Assembly: GCF_018320785.1 (NCBI RefSeq)
Contig: NC_054885.1
Location: 5,468,921-5,532,920 of the forward strand
Direction: 5' to 3'
Source of the DNA: Cheilinus undulatus
Lineage: Eukaryota; Chordata; Actinopteri; Labriformes; Labridae
DNA: 64,000 nt
In this document: positions 12,262-24,199 of the stretch, piece by piece
How the letters are laid out: the number at the start of each line of letters is the position of its first letter
How positions within the stretch are numbered: position 1 is the first letter of the stretch
Program-made: the position numbers and the translations under genes
Notes under the pieces: model-generated
Database searches by the model: none
Told to the model about the DNA's origin: nothing
The model's input: the letters and a program-made list of their open reading frames with translations, nothing else

Positions 12262-13802
12262 CTGAATCAGTGCATGTGTGTTGATCAGTAGCATTGTGCT
12301 AGCTTCCTGGCTAATAGTTACTTCATTTTGGAACTGAAAAAAGTGTGGCAAGCTCTTATTTGGTTCTGATATTTGAATGATTTATTTGCGGTACTTTTTT
12401 TGCTACTTTCACCCTTTTTTCCGTCCATTATTTCCACATCTTTTTTGTCAATTTTTGCTGCTTTTTGCCGCATTTCATTCACTTCTACCACATTTTTAAC
12501 CCACTTTTTGCTCATATTTTCACTTTCACCCATTTCTGCAACATCTTTCTACAATTTGTGCTTACCTTAGCTGCCTTTTCCCCTTTTTTTGCCTCTTTTT
12601 GCCTGTTTAGTCTATTTTTGACACTTTTTGCTGCTTTTCACCCATTCTTGCATATTTGTTTAGTGTTAATAGCCTCTTTTGTCCCGTTTTTGCCCTTTTC
12701 ACCCATTTCTGTCACTTTTTCAACCACTTTTCTTCTTTCTGCAGCATCTTTTTGCAACATCTTTTTTGCCTACTTATGCTGTCCATAGCAAATTTCTCCA
12801 GTTTACTGCTCTTTTTCACTCATTTGTACCAAATTTTTCAACCACCTTTAGCAATTTTTTTTGCCTGTTTTTGCAACTTAATTTTTTTATGATTCCAACT
12901 TTTTGACCTTTTTAGCTATTATTATCCCAGTTTTGTCCTTTATCACCCATTTCTGTCTCTTTTTTAAACACTTTTCTTCTTTCTGCAACATCTTTTTGCA
13001 ACTTTTTGCCAACCTTAGCTGCCTGTAGTCATTTTTTTCCATTTTTGCCACTTTCTATCCATTACCCACCATTTTGTCAAGTTATTTTGCCACTTTTATC
13101 CAGTTTTTGCCCTTTTTCACTCATTTCTAGCACATTTATTCATCACCCATTTTGTTCATTTCTGCAACACCAATTTGCAACTTTTGGCCCACTTTAGCTG
13201 CCTTTTGCCTTTTTTTGCCGGTTTTTGTTGCCTTTTACCCATTTTTAGTAATTTTTTAAACCTTTTTAGCCTCTTTTATCCCATTTTTGGTCTTTTCACC
13301 CATTTCTGTCACTTTAAACATTTTTTGCCCTTTCTGCAATACCTTTTTGCAACCTACATTTAACCCATTTTTGCTGCTTTTTTTTCCCCTTCTTTGCCAC
13401 TTTCAGCCCATTTTAGTCACTTTTTGTCAAGTTTTTTTTACTTTTAACCTATTCAGTACTATTTTAGCCTGTTCTTGCTACTCTTCACTCATTTTTTTGT
13501 CTCTTTTCACAATCATTCAGTATATTTCTAAAAACAGTTTCTCAGTTTCTTCTATGTTAATTTTTGGCATCCTGATGTTTGCACTCATCATGGCCTAGCT
13601 ATGGTGTTTAACATTACTTTCCTAATAGTTCAGTGTGTCCGTCTACATTGTTAACATGAATAGAAAGGTATTTCTGTTATAATTAAAGGGTTTACATTTT
13701 AAAAAAGGTTACTACAGCATCGATAAAATCCATGTTTTAGGTTAAAAATAAATTATGGTTATCACAGTTTAACTTTACAATGGACCATAATTTTGCTTAC
13801 CT
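12262..13802 (+). repeat. Long pyrimidine-rich repeat, family A copy 2
   Basis: Second copy of the family at 7384-8955, same orientation. The left end shares TCAGTGCATGTGTGTTGATC, GTAGCATTG, GCTAGC, CTTCATTTTGGA and CTGAAAAA. The right end shares GGCATC-TGATGTTTGCA-type sequence, TTGTTAACA, TATGGTTATCACAGTTTAAC and ACCATAATTTTGCT. The interior is again an imperfect TTTTGCCACTTTT array. It directly follows the likely end of usp43. Confidence 0.8.
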
Positions 13803-15845
13803 TCATGGACCCCTGGTTTGGCTGGGCCCCGGAAAGCTCCCCCCTTCATCCCCCCTTATGGCCGGCCTTGTAAACACGTACCGTGCCGTACCAAACTGAA
13901 TCGAACCACACTATGGAAGTGACCTCATATTTATCCATCCATTCTTGAGTAAGGTTCATTTTGGTGTGTCAACTTCCTGCTTCAGGATCTTTGACTGAGC
14001 AGTTTTCCCTCCCTGGAATCAGAATTAAGGACTTCTTTTCTCCATTTTCTTCACCACTCATGACAAAGCCGCCCCCTTGTGGCTGGCTATAGATAGGGGC
14101 TGATGCCCCTGTTAGAAGCTAGAAATTACAAAGAGTTTGGAAGATAATAAAAAAAAAAAATCAAAAAGAATTTGTGAATTAGAACTGACTCTTTATTTTA
14201 GTTGAGTTTATCTGTAGTTGATGCCCCCTGCCTTGACTTTAACCAGCACTGATGTTTGGGTTGAAAGTCTTGTTTTTGATTTTTTAGACCCCCAGCAGAT
14301 AAAAGCAGCAGATGTCAGACTTGGTTGAAGATCTCCAGAGGTGAAGAAGAAGAAGAACAGAATAATAGAGCTGTCAAGGCATTTAAGGATTCCAAACACA
14401 TCTAGGGAACGATTGAAATAAAAACCAAGATTAATAGCTGCTGTCAGTTTACTCTAACATACACAGACAGCTTTAAACAATGCTCTTTATTCTCCACTGC
14501 TCAGAGTTGAAGTCCTCTTTTATTGCTGTCAGTGAAATTAATCTACTCCAGAGACTGCTGCTTTATAATTAATGTTTGTTTTGTCATTGAAGTGCCTCTG
14601 TGACAGCCCAGAATGACTGCTGAATTCAAGGACCTCCCGGGGTGGTTCCAGAAGCTTCCAGTAGGATTCACCGCTGGACAGAAGGCTGACCTCCTCTGCC
14701 CTCCTTCGTAGTACTGTTATCAGTTCTTACCTGTGTGTGTCTTAAACTAAATCTATGCAGAGTTGAATAGACGGAGGAGAAACACTGCTGTAATATGATT
14801 CTGTTTTTTTGTTTTTAAAGCAAAAACATTTGTGTACAAACTGGTTTTATATTTGAGCTATGATCGATACTGGCAAATAGCAGAGGGGTTGGCAGAGATA
14901 ATGCATTTTTTAAAACCAATTTACTTTCAGAGCATCTCTTCAGAAAGTTTAAAAATACAAAAACAAAGTTTTTGAGATCATTGGAGTTTACAGAGTTAAA
15001 ATCTGTAAAAAAAAAAAAAAAAACAAGCAAAAAAATTGAACCACCTGTAAGAAATTCGGCTGTTGAATCATGCATCATCTACTTTAACATTTACAATCAT
15101 ATTGTGATAGCAGTGCACCTTTTTCTGCAGCATCAGAGAAAACAAGCTTATTGTCATTCGCAGTGTAATACTTTGAAAATTCTGCAAAGAATCCTTTTAT
15201 CTTTGAAAGATTTGGTCTTTTATCCTGAAATTGTAATCTGAAAAAGCTCTGGAGCATGACGCTGCTATTGTTGAAAAACCATTTATACGTGAGTAAGAGG
15301 TTGACAAATGCATACATGAATCCACAAATGCACAGTAAAAAAATCCCACTTGCGCACAAATGAAGTCAAAGATCAAAGTGCATGATGAGCTGAGATGAGT
15401 CTGGCTTCCTGCTGCTTGTCTCAGTCTTCATCAAGGCTACATAAATCATATTAAAGGCAGAATAAAGTAGCATTAGCTTGTGTTGTAGCTAGACTTTTTC
15501 TCATGTGGCAGTGATTTATACAGGAGTTGTCTGAAGTATATGCACTCAGACACAAGAAAGAATAACATCTATTTGCCCCGTCTGATCTCAAGCATCCTGC
15601 AACTGTTTTAACCTTCAGTAAAAAAAAAAAAAATTTCTTTTAAAAGTGCAAAACAGGGTGACAGAAAAAACAAGGTTTCAGTGTCATTTAGTAGATGGCT
15701 ATTTTCCAACATCTGAGGGTAAGAACAACACCAGCAAAGATCTAGACAGGTGCCGTGTTAGAGGCAGAGCTGAGCTGCTTTTACTGATAAAATAAGCAGT
15801 GAAACAACCAATCATTCATGTGAGAAGACCTCTGCCCGTCAGTTA
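13803..15845. other. Intergenic, no gene seen
   Basis: AT-rich intergenic sequence with homopolymer A and T runs. Near 13870-13910 there is a fragment with GTACCGTGCCGTACCAAACT, a hAT-like terminal type also seen near 28920-28970. No open frame has a recognisable family. Confidence 0.45.
14069..14082 (-). promoter_or_regulatory. CTCF-like site candidate
   Basis: On the minus strand the sequence reads CCACAAGGGGGCGG, matching the core vertebrate CTCF consensus CCASYAGRKGGCRS at 13 of 14 positions. It lies about 2.3 kb after usp43. Motif match only. Confidence 0.35.
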
Positions 15846-17287
15846 CACCGGGTTTCAAATTATTATTCAAATTATTATTTTCTCTGATAATTTTCAACCA
15901 TTAGAGCATAATTCAAGTTTTATTGTACAGTAATAACTATTAAATAAAACCCTCACTGTTATTATGTACAACAGAGTTTCAAAACTTTTTATAGGTTGTA
16001 AAGAACTGAAAATGGTCATTTGTTGAATTTGCAGCATTAGGAGGTCATATTCACTGAAATCAAAGCTATTTCAATCAAAAACATCTTAACAGACCAAGTT
16101 CCATGTTAACATAGGAGCCCTTCTTTGATATCACCTTCACTATTCTTGCATCCATTGAACTTGTGAGTTTTTGGAGAGTTTCTTCTTGAAGTTCTTTGTA
16201 AGATGTCAGAATATCCTCCCAGAGCTGCTGTTTTGATGTGAGCTGCCTCCCACCCTCATAGATCTTTAGCTTGAGGATGCTCCAAAGGTTCTCAGCAGGG
16301 ATGAGGTCAGGGGAGGATGGGGGTCACACCATGAGTTTCTCTCCTTTTATGCCCATAGCAGCCAATGACTCAGAGGTATTCTTTGCAGCATGAGATGGTG
16401 CATTGTCATGCATGAAGATAATTTTTCTACAGAATGCATGGTTCTCCTTTTTTACCATGGAAGAAAGTGGTCGGTCAGAAACTCTTTATACTTTGCCGAG
16501 GTCATTTTCACATCTTCAGGGACCCTAAAGGGGCCTACCAGCTCTCTCCCCATGACTCCTTGCTGACGGCACAGCCTTGTTGGGACATGTTGGTCATCAA
16601 CCAACCATCCACTACTCCATCCATCTGGACCATCCAGGGTTGCACGGCGTTCATCAGTAAACAAGACTGTTTGAAAATGAGTCTTCATGTATTTATAGGC
16701 GTACTGCAACCGTTTCTGCTTGTGAGCACTGGTTAGGGGTGGCTGAATAGTAGGTTTATGCACGACCGCAAGCTTCTGGAGGATCCTACACCTTGAGGTT
16801 GGTGGGACTCCAGAGGCACCAGCAGCTTCAAGTACCTGTTTGCTGCTTTGTAATGGCATTTTAGCAGCTGCTCTCTGAATCCCATGAATTTGTCTGGCAG
16901 AAACCTTCCTCATTATGCCTTTATCTGCACAAACCCTTCTGTGCTCTGAATAAGCCACAAATTTCAAAGTTTTCCTGAAATATCTTATGTTTTCATACCA
17001 TTGCACTATTTGAGGCTTTTCTGCAGCAGAGATCCTTTTTCTCTCCCATATAGCTGAAACCTGTGGCCTGCTTAATAATGTGGAACGTCTTTTTAAGTAG
17101 TTTTCCTTTAATTGGTCTCACCTAGCAAACTAATGCTCACATGTGTCTGAGATTGATTTCAGTGATCCAAAGAACCCTGAGACACAAAACCATCCATGAA
17201 TTTGACTGAACCCCCCCCCCCCCCAAAAAAAAAAATTAATGTCTATGACGCTAAAATCCAATTTGCATAATAATTTGGAATGTGGTG
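15846..17287 (-). mobile_element. Near-complete Tc1-like transposon (DD37E type)
   Basis: A 1.44-kb element flanked by TA dinucleotides (15844-15845 and 17288-17289), the Tc1/mariner target. The ends are inverted repeats: CACCGGGTTTCAAATTATTA on the left and CACCACATTCCAAATTATTA on the right read inward, continuing as TT/TG CAAAT. It contains one transposase pseudogene on the minus strand. A 12-base C run next to an A run at about 17,211-17,232 looks like replication slippage inside the right arm. Confidence 0.92.
16075..17117 (-). pseudogene. Tc1-like transposase, disabled
   Basis: The frame is open from 17117 down to 16452 (ENYLKR, SRPQVSAIWERKRIS, then the N-terminal DNA-binding region), with the first catalytic Asp in VLFTDE. 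A small deletion after TDHFLPW makes TAA at 16452-16454 and shifts frame. In the next frame FMHDNAPSHAAKN holds the second Asp, followed by a premature TGA where MVWPPSSP is expected, then AENLW with the catalytic Glu. The transposase ends with TGA at 16075. Counting residues between the second Asp and the Glu gives 37, not the 34 of classic Tc1. Two lesions mean it is inactive. Confidence 0.88.
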
Positions 17288-17926
17288 TACGTTGTCCTCA
17301 TCACAAGTAATGACCAAAGTACAAACCCACAAAGAGCTGGTCACAAAAACCCCAGAATTAGAGCAGGATGGTACGAGCCAGCAGTATTTGGCACACTGAG
17401 TATCGACAAATCAACATCAACAAGGCATCAAACAATGAAACCAAACAGAAAAATGTACAAATCAGTGTTTTAGATGTTCAGAAGTGAAAAGCTCTAGGAG
17501 CCAGAGTAAGGAATGTTAAATCGGAGAGATCTGCATTATCCTGCTGGACACAGTCAGCAGTCTTGCTGCAGCATTTAGGATGATTTGTAAAAAGCTGAGA
17601 GAGAATTTATCCAGGCAGGTAAAAGGGACCTGCATGAATAAGCACTACTAACTCTGCTTGAGACACGATGGGTTTCAGTTTGGAGATGTTTCTTAAATAG
17701 AAGAGCGGGTCAGTAATTAAACATGCTGATCCTTGTGTGATCAGAAAATTACTTTGAGCTGGTTTTGAAGAAGACAGTGCATTCAGAGACATGAGGAAGA
17801 ACTACTGAGGGAAGCAGGAGGCCACTAGCAACAATAAACGCTGATGAGAATCACTCAGAGGCGGTGAGTGCTGCCAGCACTCCAAGTGCCAGCTGCTTAG
17901 TCTCTCCTCTTACAGAGCATTAAGCC
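17288..17926. other. Intergenic, no gene seen
   Basis: Unremarkable AT-rich sequence with short open frames of no recognisable family. Confidence 0.4.
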
Positions 17927-18726
17927 CAGTGGTTCTCAACTGGTGAGTGGCAGAGCCCTTTTCAGTGGGTTAGGAATGTGTCCTGGAAGCAAAAATTACA
18001 CCCTAAAGTCCATAAAACTCCTCTGGTTTTGTCCTGTCTCTTTGATTTGTGACATTTCTTTGCACTGTATGCGGTCCAAACTATACAATTTTCATTAAAG
18101 GGGCCATTTTGTGCAAAAATCAAATTTTTTCAGGCTTTTCTGACAAAAATATGTACCCCTGACCTGTCCACAATCCCCCAAGAATCAGAAAAATCCATTC
18201 CCTCCCCCCTCTCTTTCTGCACCTTTCAGAAAATTTGTGCTAAAACAAGCTTTTCTCAGATTGTCCCCGGATGATGTCATGAGGGGAGTTAGCCCCGCCC
18301 CCAGGTTCAGTATGCCCTTTCCATCTTCAGGAAAGTCCCGCCCTTCTCTCGTGATCTTGCTGAGAGGATGATCAGGAGGGCCACATCCATTAATCCACAT
18401 CTATTTCCTGAGAGGGGCGTGGTCAGTGGGCGGAGTCAGACAGCTCAGTAACATTTAAAGTCACAGTCACAGAAGCAGCTCGTTCTGAGCAGGCTGAAAC
18501 AGAGGGGTTATTAGACATGCAAAAATCCAACACCAGAGTGTTTTTACAGCTACAAACTTCACAGGCATGTTTTGGGGACCTCTGAGACCAGTATAAACTT
18601 GTCTTAAAAGGGTAAATTATGTCCTTTTTAAATAAATTTAATTAGTCAAAACAGAGAAATTTGAGTCGCAGTTTCTTAGTGAGGGGTTGATGTTGGGTCC
18701 TGAGGCTCAGCCATTTGAGACCACTG
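17927..18726. mobile_element. hAT-like TIR element enclosing a family C copy
   Basis: The terminal inverted repeats read CAGTGGTTCTCAACTGG (left) and CAGTGGTCTCAAATGG (right, inverted). The 800-bp interval contains a second repeat (18095-18634) with its own ends, so this is a nested structure. Flanking 8-mers agree at 5 positions, not enough to claim a duplication. Confidence 0.65.
18095..18634 (-). repeat. Unnamed GC-rich repeat, family C copy 1
   Basis: About 540 bp, bounded by TTAAAGGGGCCATTTTGTGC on the left and, inverted, TTAAAAAGGACATAATTTACC on the right. It contains GGGGTTAGCC-type GC-rich blocks, CCGCCC motifs and TTTTGGGGACCTCTGAGACC. The same sequence occurs at 45084-45594 in the opposite orientation. 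On the minus strand it carries a 71-codon frame (18185-18400) related to a 113-codon frame in the other copy. Confidence 0.8.
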
Positions 18727-18889
18727 ATATAGCTGGTCCCAGTTTAGGATTTTGGGGTGGCCAATCCGATTTCTACTCACTCACGATTTCTACTTCACTC
18801 AGATTCCTTGGCACTGAGTAAAGACAAATAATGCAGTGAAAAAGGGAAGTTTGCAAACTTTTAGTTTGTTATGCTTTTTATCACTGTAG

Positions 18890-19413
18890 GAAACAGCGAG
18901 CACATAGGTGCCCTCCTTTTGCAGCTGTAACAGCCTCCACTCTTCTTGGAAGGCTTTAACAAGATTATGCCTCCTCCACCGATGTCAGGCTTCCATGCAG
19001 CTGCTCGGCCATGGAAGCCCACTCATGAAGCTCCTGCTGCACAGATTTGTGCTTGCATTAACGCCAGTGGAAGTTCAGAAGTCGTCAGCTATGGAATCAG
19101 GAGAACGTTGGGGACTTTCATGCAGTCGTTGACCCCGCTCTTTGGTTTTACGCAGTCCTGTACTTCCTGGCTGAGCTGCTGTTGTTCCTAAATGCTTCCA
19201 CTTTCTTATAATATCACTGACAGCTGACTTACAGTGGATCAAGCAGGGATGAAATTTCACAAACATGAAACTGCATCTTCAGAACTACCCATTTAGGATC
19301 ACAAATGTTTGCAAATGGAGACAGCATGGCTAGGTAATGATTTTATACGCCTGTGGAAATGAGTCTGATTGAAACAGGTGTGTCCGAATACTTTTGTTCA
19401 CATAGTACATGTG
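18890..19413. mobile_element. Internally deleted Tc1/mariner-type element
   Basis: Non-autonomous remnant with GCAGCTGTAACAGCCTCCAC and TTCTTGGAAGGCTTTAACA, which are the reverse of the end of a Tc1 transposase gene (RRV.AVIAAKG), followed by the body also seen at 7180-7330 and ending AATACTTTTGTTCACATAGT. The catalytic region is missing. Confidence 0.7.
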
Positions 19414-21529
19414 CCAGTCAGAAGAAATGCGCCGGACAAATCTACCATGGTCTAGAATAACAAAAGCATCCATACCACTTATAAAGATGCGTTCAGTATC
19501 TGTGGATCTTTTTGCTCATGTTTCGATCTCCTCACACATTTGTGGATCCGTGTATGCACTCAGAAATATTTTACAGTAATAACAGGCTTGGGTCGAGAAA
19601 AATCACTGAAAATCCTTTCTTTCTTATGAAACGTCTTTCCTATGGCGTTCTTTTTAGTCAATGAGCTCAGACTTGAACAAGGAAGCAGCAGGTGGGCTTG
19701 TCAGACAATAAAAAATACATCCATTAACCTCCCCTGACGCTTACAGAGCAATAAAAGAGGGATTTTTGCAATTCCACCTCCTCCTCTGAGAATGTGAATT
19801 CACGTCTCTTTTGCCGAAGAACAGTCTGTATAGTTGCTGATAAAACACGGACCTTACTGATAAAGAAAGATGAAGCAGCGGTATTCTCATTTAGGATTGA
19901 TAAAGGACTCCTACATTTATGCTCTGATGAGTCCGGCTCACGCTCCTTTACTTTCACTGTAATCTAAAACCACACAGACACCGCCGAGCTGCACGTCACG
20001 CTCCTGCTGACTGTTTAACCCACAGCCATGAGTCACATTAATGTCTGTGTACGCACACTCTTTGTTTACTTATGCAATGTAAATGTGTCACTGAGGATTA
20101 TTAGGGAATGTAAACCCCACATTGTTTGCACACATGCTAACTGTTTTCACATGGTGACGTTAACATTAACATTCTTTACCAAAATGAACAATGAAGGATG
20201 TTTCTGTGAGGAAATATGGCTAGATTATATTTTATTATTAACTTTTTTAAAGTCGACATTTTGTACCTGATGTGTAAGTATGTAATTTAAGATTAAAAAC
20301 TGTGTTTCAGGTAAATGTAAAAAATTAATACAAGTGAAGGTTCAAATGGACACGTCACACTGAGTCAGGGATTTATGCATGTAAATGCTGCCTTCAGGAT
20401 GCTAACATCCGTATGGGCGCCATCTTGGAGAGGGGTAGCCACGTCTCAGAAGTCTCTGACAGCTAAAGGTCCGGTTATCAAGACTCAATTTTCAAGATTT
20501 GTGTTTTGTTTTAAGTAAATCATAACTGTTATTGGTGGTAGCAGTTTTGGTCCCACTCCTCTTCTTGTCAGTTTGATTTTGGAGTTTCAGGCTGCAGATT
20601 TACTTCCTGTTTAGCTTGCATTCATGTGTGCATCTTGCCATGTCCTGAGCATTCCTGTTAATATACTTTCCTATATGCAATGTGCATCCTACCAGCTGCT
20701 ACTAGAGAGAACACTAGAGAGCCCTAGCTGTGTAAAACTACCTGATGTGTGGGAGGTAAACTACAAACATGGTGGCATTCGGAGATGTTGCTATACCTCC
20801 AGTTTCCACATACAATGGCTGCACCGCAATCCGCCGACGAAACACACCTTTGATTAGTGACTGGTGACTTACAGACATCAATTTAAAAATACATTCCTTA
20901 GATGTGTTTTTTAATACAGGCATGGACACACTCAGCTAAAACCACCAGTTCACAGTCGCTGCCTGACTAAAAACAAAAGCAATCTTTTTTCCCATTATTT
21001 TTACAGGTTCAATTTGTAAAACAATTTTTCTATCATAGCTGGTTGAACATTGTTTGTCTCTGCAGTGAGAGTAGGACATCATTCAGATGAGAATGGTAGA
21101 CTTGGTTTATTTCTAAACCAGCTACACGGGTTGAGACCAAGAGGACCAAAATGTAAGAAAAAGTGAGTAAGTAAAAGAGACATAAAGAGGTAAAAACAGA
21201 GAGAGAAATAAAAAACAGATATGATAAGATGTGATAAGAGAAGCAGAACAAGAGCCAGTAAAAATGGTAAAATAGCAATGAAGGGGGAAGAATCCATGTC
21301 AGATAAAGCTCTATAAAAATAAGGCATTAGAACTGGTAAATTTAAGAGCAACAGTAGAAAGAATGAAAGAAAACAATAAAAGAGACAGAAGCATTGAAGG
21401 GATGAGGTTTAAAAAAAACAGTAAAAATAGAAAGAAATATCTTATAAGATTGAAATCAAATTAAATCATTAAAACCAAGTAAGAAGATGACATCACACAA
21501 AAGCAAGTCTGTAAAAATGAGTTTTAAGA
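19414..21529. other. Intergenic, no gene seen
   Basis: AT-rich sequence with no recognisable gene. Short open frames on both strands lack family resemblance and flanking splice signals. Confidence 0.4.
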
Positions 21530-22400
21530 AGTGATTTAAAACAAGTGATTGATTCTGCATGCCTTATTTCCTCAGGTAGGTCGTTCCAAAGTCGGGGAGC
21601 CCTGATGGGTCGGCTTTGGTTTCGAGTCTCGACTTTGGAACGACCAGGAGGTTCCCACTAAGGATGTTCCTAAGCGTCTGTTTCCCCATTTGGCTACATG
21701 CTCATTTAAATTCCATTGAACAGACTAGTTTAAAGAGGAGAAAATCCTTAGAAAACAGACAAATTCCTCACAGGGTCCCTGTGTCAGCAGGTGTGATGTT
21801 AGCCTGATATACTCTTTGCAGCGTGGCTAACATTAGCAGCTAGCCCCACCAGCCTTTGGTCCTCTTTGCAGATTAATATCATGCTTTGATGCGTGGCCTC
21901 TTTCCACTTCGGATGAGTATAGTTACAACTGAGTTAAACCCTCGACAGCCTACATACCACTTTACTTCCATTTACTACTTTAAAAACTGTCATAGCTGTT
22001 CCTGCTACATGCTAACCGCTAAACCACGGCTGAGCTTCTCATATTTACATCTGGTGAAGGGTCAGACAGGAAGGCAGCGGCCAATTTACTAAAACTACAG
22101 TGGCCTCTAGTGGCGGGAGGTTCATTACAGTTTAAAAGAGAATTATTGATTGGAATTTCAAGCCTGTGTTTATAAAAATTGATAGCTAATTAGTTTAACC
22201 AACTTGTAAATCCCGCCTAATTTGATAAACAAATGTAACTGTTTTACTGACGGACATCCCTAGTTTCCACCTGGCACATAGGGGTTAACAGACCCTGTAA
22301 TGCCTTAAAAGTAATGATTAAAATCTTAAAATCAACTCTAAAACTAACGGGAAGCTAGTGTAAAGATGCTAAAATTGAGGTTATGTGACGTCGTCTGTTA
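21530..22400. mobile_element. LINE 3' fragment split by a hAT-like element
   Basis: Before 21650 the sequence reads CAGGTAGGTCGTTCCAAAGT and GGGGAGCCCTGATGG; after 22263 it continues with a phrase of the CCTTAAAAGTAATGATTAAA and ATCAACTCTAAAACTAACGG type. Both are parts of a common fish LINE 3' region, here in the sense reading left to right. The interruption is the element at 21659-22262. Confidence 0.6.
21659..22262. mobile_element. hAT-like non-autonomous element with TSD
   Basis: A 604-bp element. Its ends are TAAGGATGTTCC and, inverted, TAGGGATGTCCG. It is flanked by GTTCCCAC (21651-21658) and GTTTCCAC (22263-22270), an 8-bp duplication with one mismatch, the hAT signature. No transposase frame inside. 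Confidence 0.85.
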
Positions 22401-23789
22401 AAACCTGTTAGAAGCCTACACTGGAAAAACACAAATCAACAAGCTGCTCCTCCATGTCGGCTCAAGATCAATCCCCATTTCAGTGAGTCATGAATATTTT
22501 AATCATAGAAAGACCACCCGCTGTCGCAGACTTACAGAGGCTACCCCTCTTAAATGGTCCCTATCTAGGTGTACCCCTCCTGTGAGCGTCTTATGTGTAT
22601 AAACCTCTGACACAGAGCTCTGTACTGAACCGTCAATAACGTCTGCTTCATGTACTGCAAGTTTTATGGAGTGAAAATTAAAGCAGCTTTTCTCACGAAA
22701 CAGATTGAGCCGAGTTGAATGATTTAAGAGCCCGTGCCCTTCATCATCCTCACCCCCCAACTCACATCAGACAGTTAGTTCCTCTTAGGATTCAACAGGT
22801 GTGTTTCCTCACAGCTGAAGACGAGCATCGCATCAGCTCCAATTGTGGGAGAGAGGAGCTCTAATGAAGGCTTGTTTTCCATCAAACAGAGATTTCATCA
22901 GTTTTTCAAAGTGGACCTGTGGCGTGATTCGTAGCCTTTGTGTTGTAAAGAAAAGCGTGATTGTGTGTTGTGTTGACGAGTTGATTGGTTCCCTGACGAA
23001 AACATAAAAGCCTCCTCCAATAATCCCCCCAATCTCTGGTAGGTGTTCCTCAGACTCATCCCCCAAAGAATTCGTTAAAGCTTATTCAAAGAAAAGGCAG
23101 AAACTTTTACAAAGTCTGCATCAAGATCCTCTTTCACCTCCTCTTTCTCATTGATTTTTTAATTATAATAGATTCATTAACTTCCTCCAGGATCAGCCTT
23201 GTCGTTCCTTATCAGTCAGCCTTTTTGAAAACTTTAGACTGGCTTTCTTTTAAATAGTGTTAATAAAAGAAGGAGTAAAACGGCTTAGAAGGGACTTTGA
23301 GAACTGAAACTTTGGACTTTAAAAATCTTTGAACACTTCTAAACCAGACGTTTTCAAAGTTTGATGCAGTCCTGCCCTGGGGGACGCCAGAGGAGTTTCG
23401 GGGAGAGGGGAGGCCAGAAAAAGGTGATCTGTTCAGCTAACTGCTGCAATGTCAGAAACTTTAAATACTGTTGCTTTACCTCAGATCATTTAGAATAGCA
23501 TTTTAATCAGGAGAGACTTGATACAAGTTAGATATTTATTGTACAAGTCTGGAAATGTTTGTTCATTAATTCCTCATTCATGTGACTCCCTCTCCCTGCA
23601 TCTACTCTCATAAGTTTTAAACCTCTCCCATTCTGCCATCACCTCTCTCAATCTAATCATACCAACATATTTTAAAATCTGTTCTCCCTTCCTCTGCGGT
23701 CAGTGTCTTTTTGTGCAACCCTCCTCCACCCCAGCCACCTCCATTGCATCTCATTGGTGTCTAGATTCAGCTCCTTGTTGCTATCCTGC
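22401..23789. other. Intergenic, no gene seen
   Basis: No recognisable gene. The minus-strand frames at 22503-22760 and 22833-23066 are open but resemble no family I know and have no start context or splice support. Confidence 0.4.
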
Positions 23790-24195
23790 ATCTTTCCTCG
23801 CCACCTCCAAGCAGTCTCATCAGAGTCCAGGTCCTGCATCCTTCATCACCACCTCTAAGCAGTCTCATCAGAGTCCAGGTCCTGCATCCTTCATCACCAC
23901 CTCCAAGCAGTCTCATCAGAGTCCAGGTCCTGCATCCTTCATCACCACCTCCAAGCAGTCTCATCAGAGTCCAGGTCCTGCATCCTTCATCACCACCTCC
24001 AAGCAATCTCATCAGAGTCCAGGTCCTGCATCCTTCCTCGCCACCTCCTAGCAATCTCATCAGAGTCCAGGTCCTGCATCCTTCCTCGCCACCTCCTAGC
24101 AATCTCATCAGAGTCCAGGTCCTGCATCCTTCCTCGCCACCTCCAAGCAATCTCATCAGAGTCCAGGTCCAGCTCCTGCATCCTTCATCTCCTGC
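23790..24195. repeat. 48-bp minisatellite, open on both strands
   Basis: About eight copies of a 48-bp unit centred on TCTCATCAGAGTCCAGGTCC and TGCATCCTTC. Because 48 is a multiple of 3, frames stay open: a 16-residue peptide repeat (SKQSHQSPGPASFITT) on the plus strand and another (WTLMRLLGGGEEGCRT) on the minus. Unit differences are few (CATC/CTCG, GCAG/GCAA), so the array is young. No promoter, splice or domain evidence makes either frame a gene. Confidence 0.93.
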
Positions 24196-24199
24196 ATTC

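Noticed and set aside
22503..23066. Minus-strand frames as a possible small gene
   Set aside because: No family, start context, splice signal or composition change; kept only as unexplained sequence.
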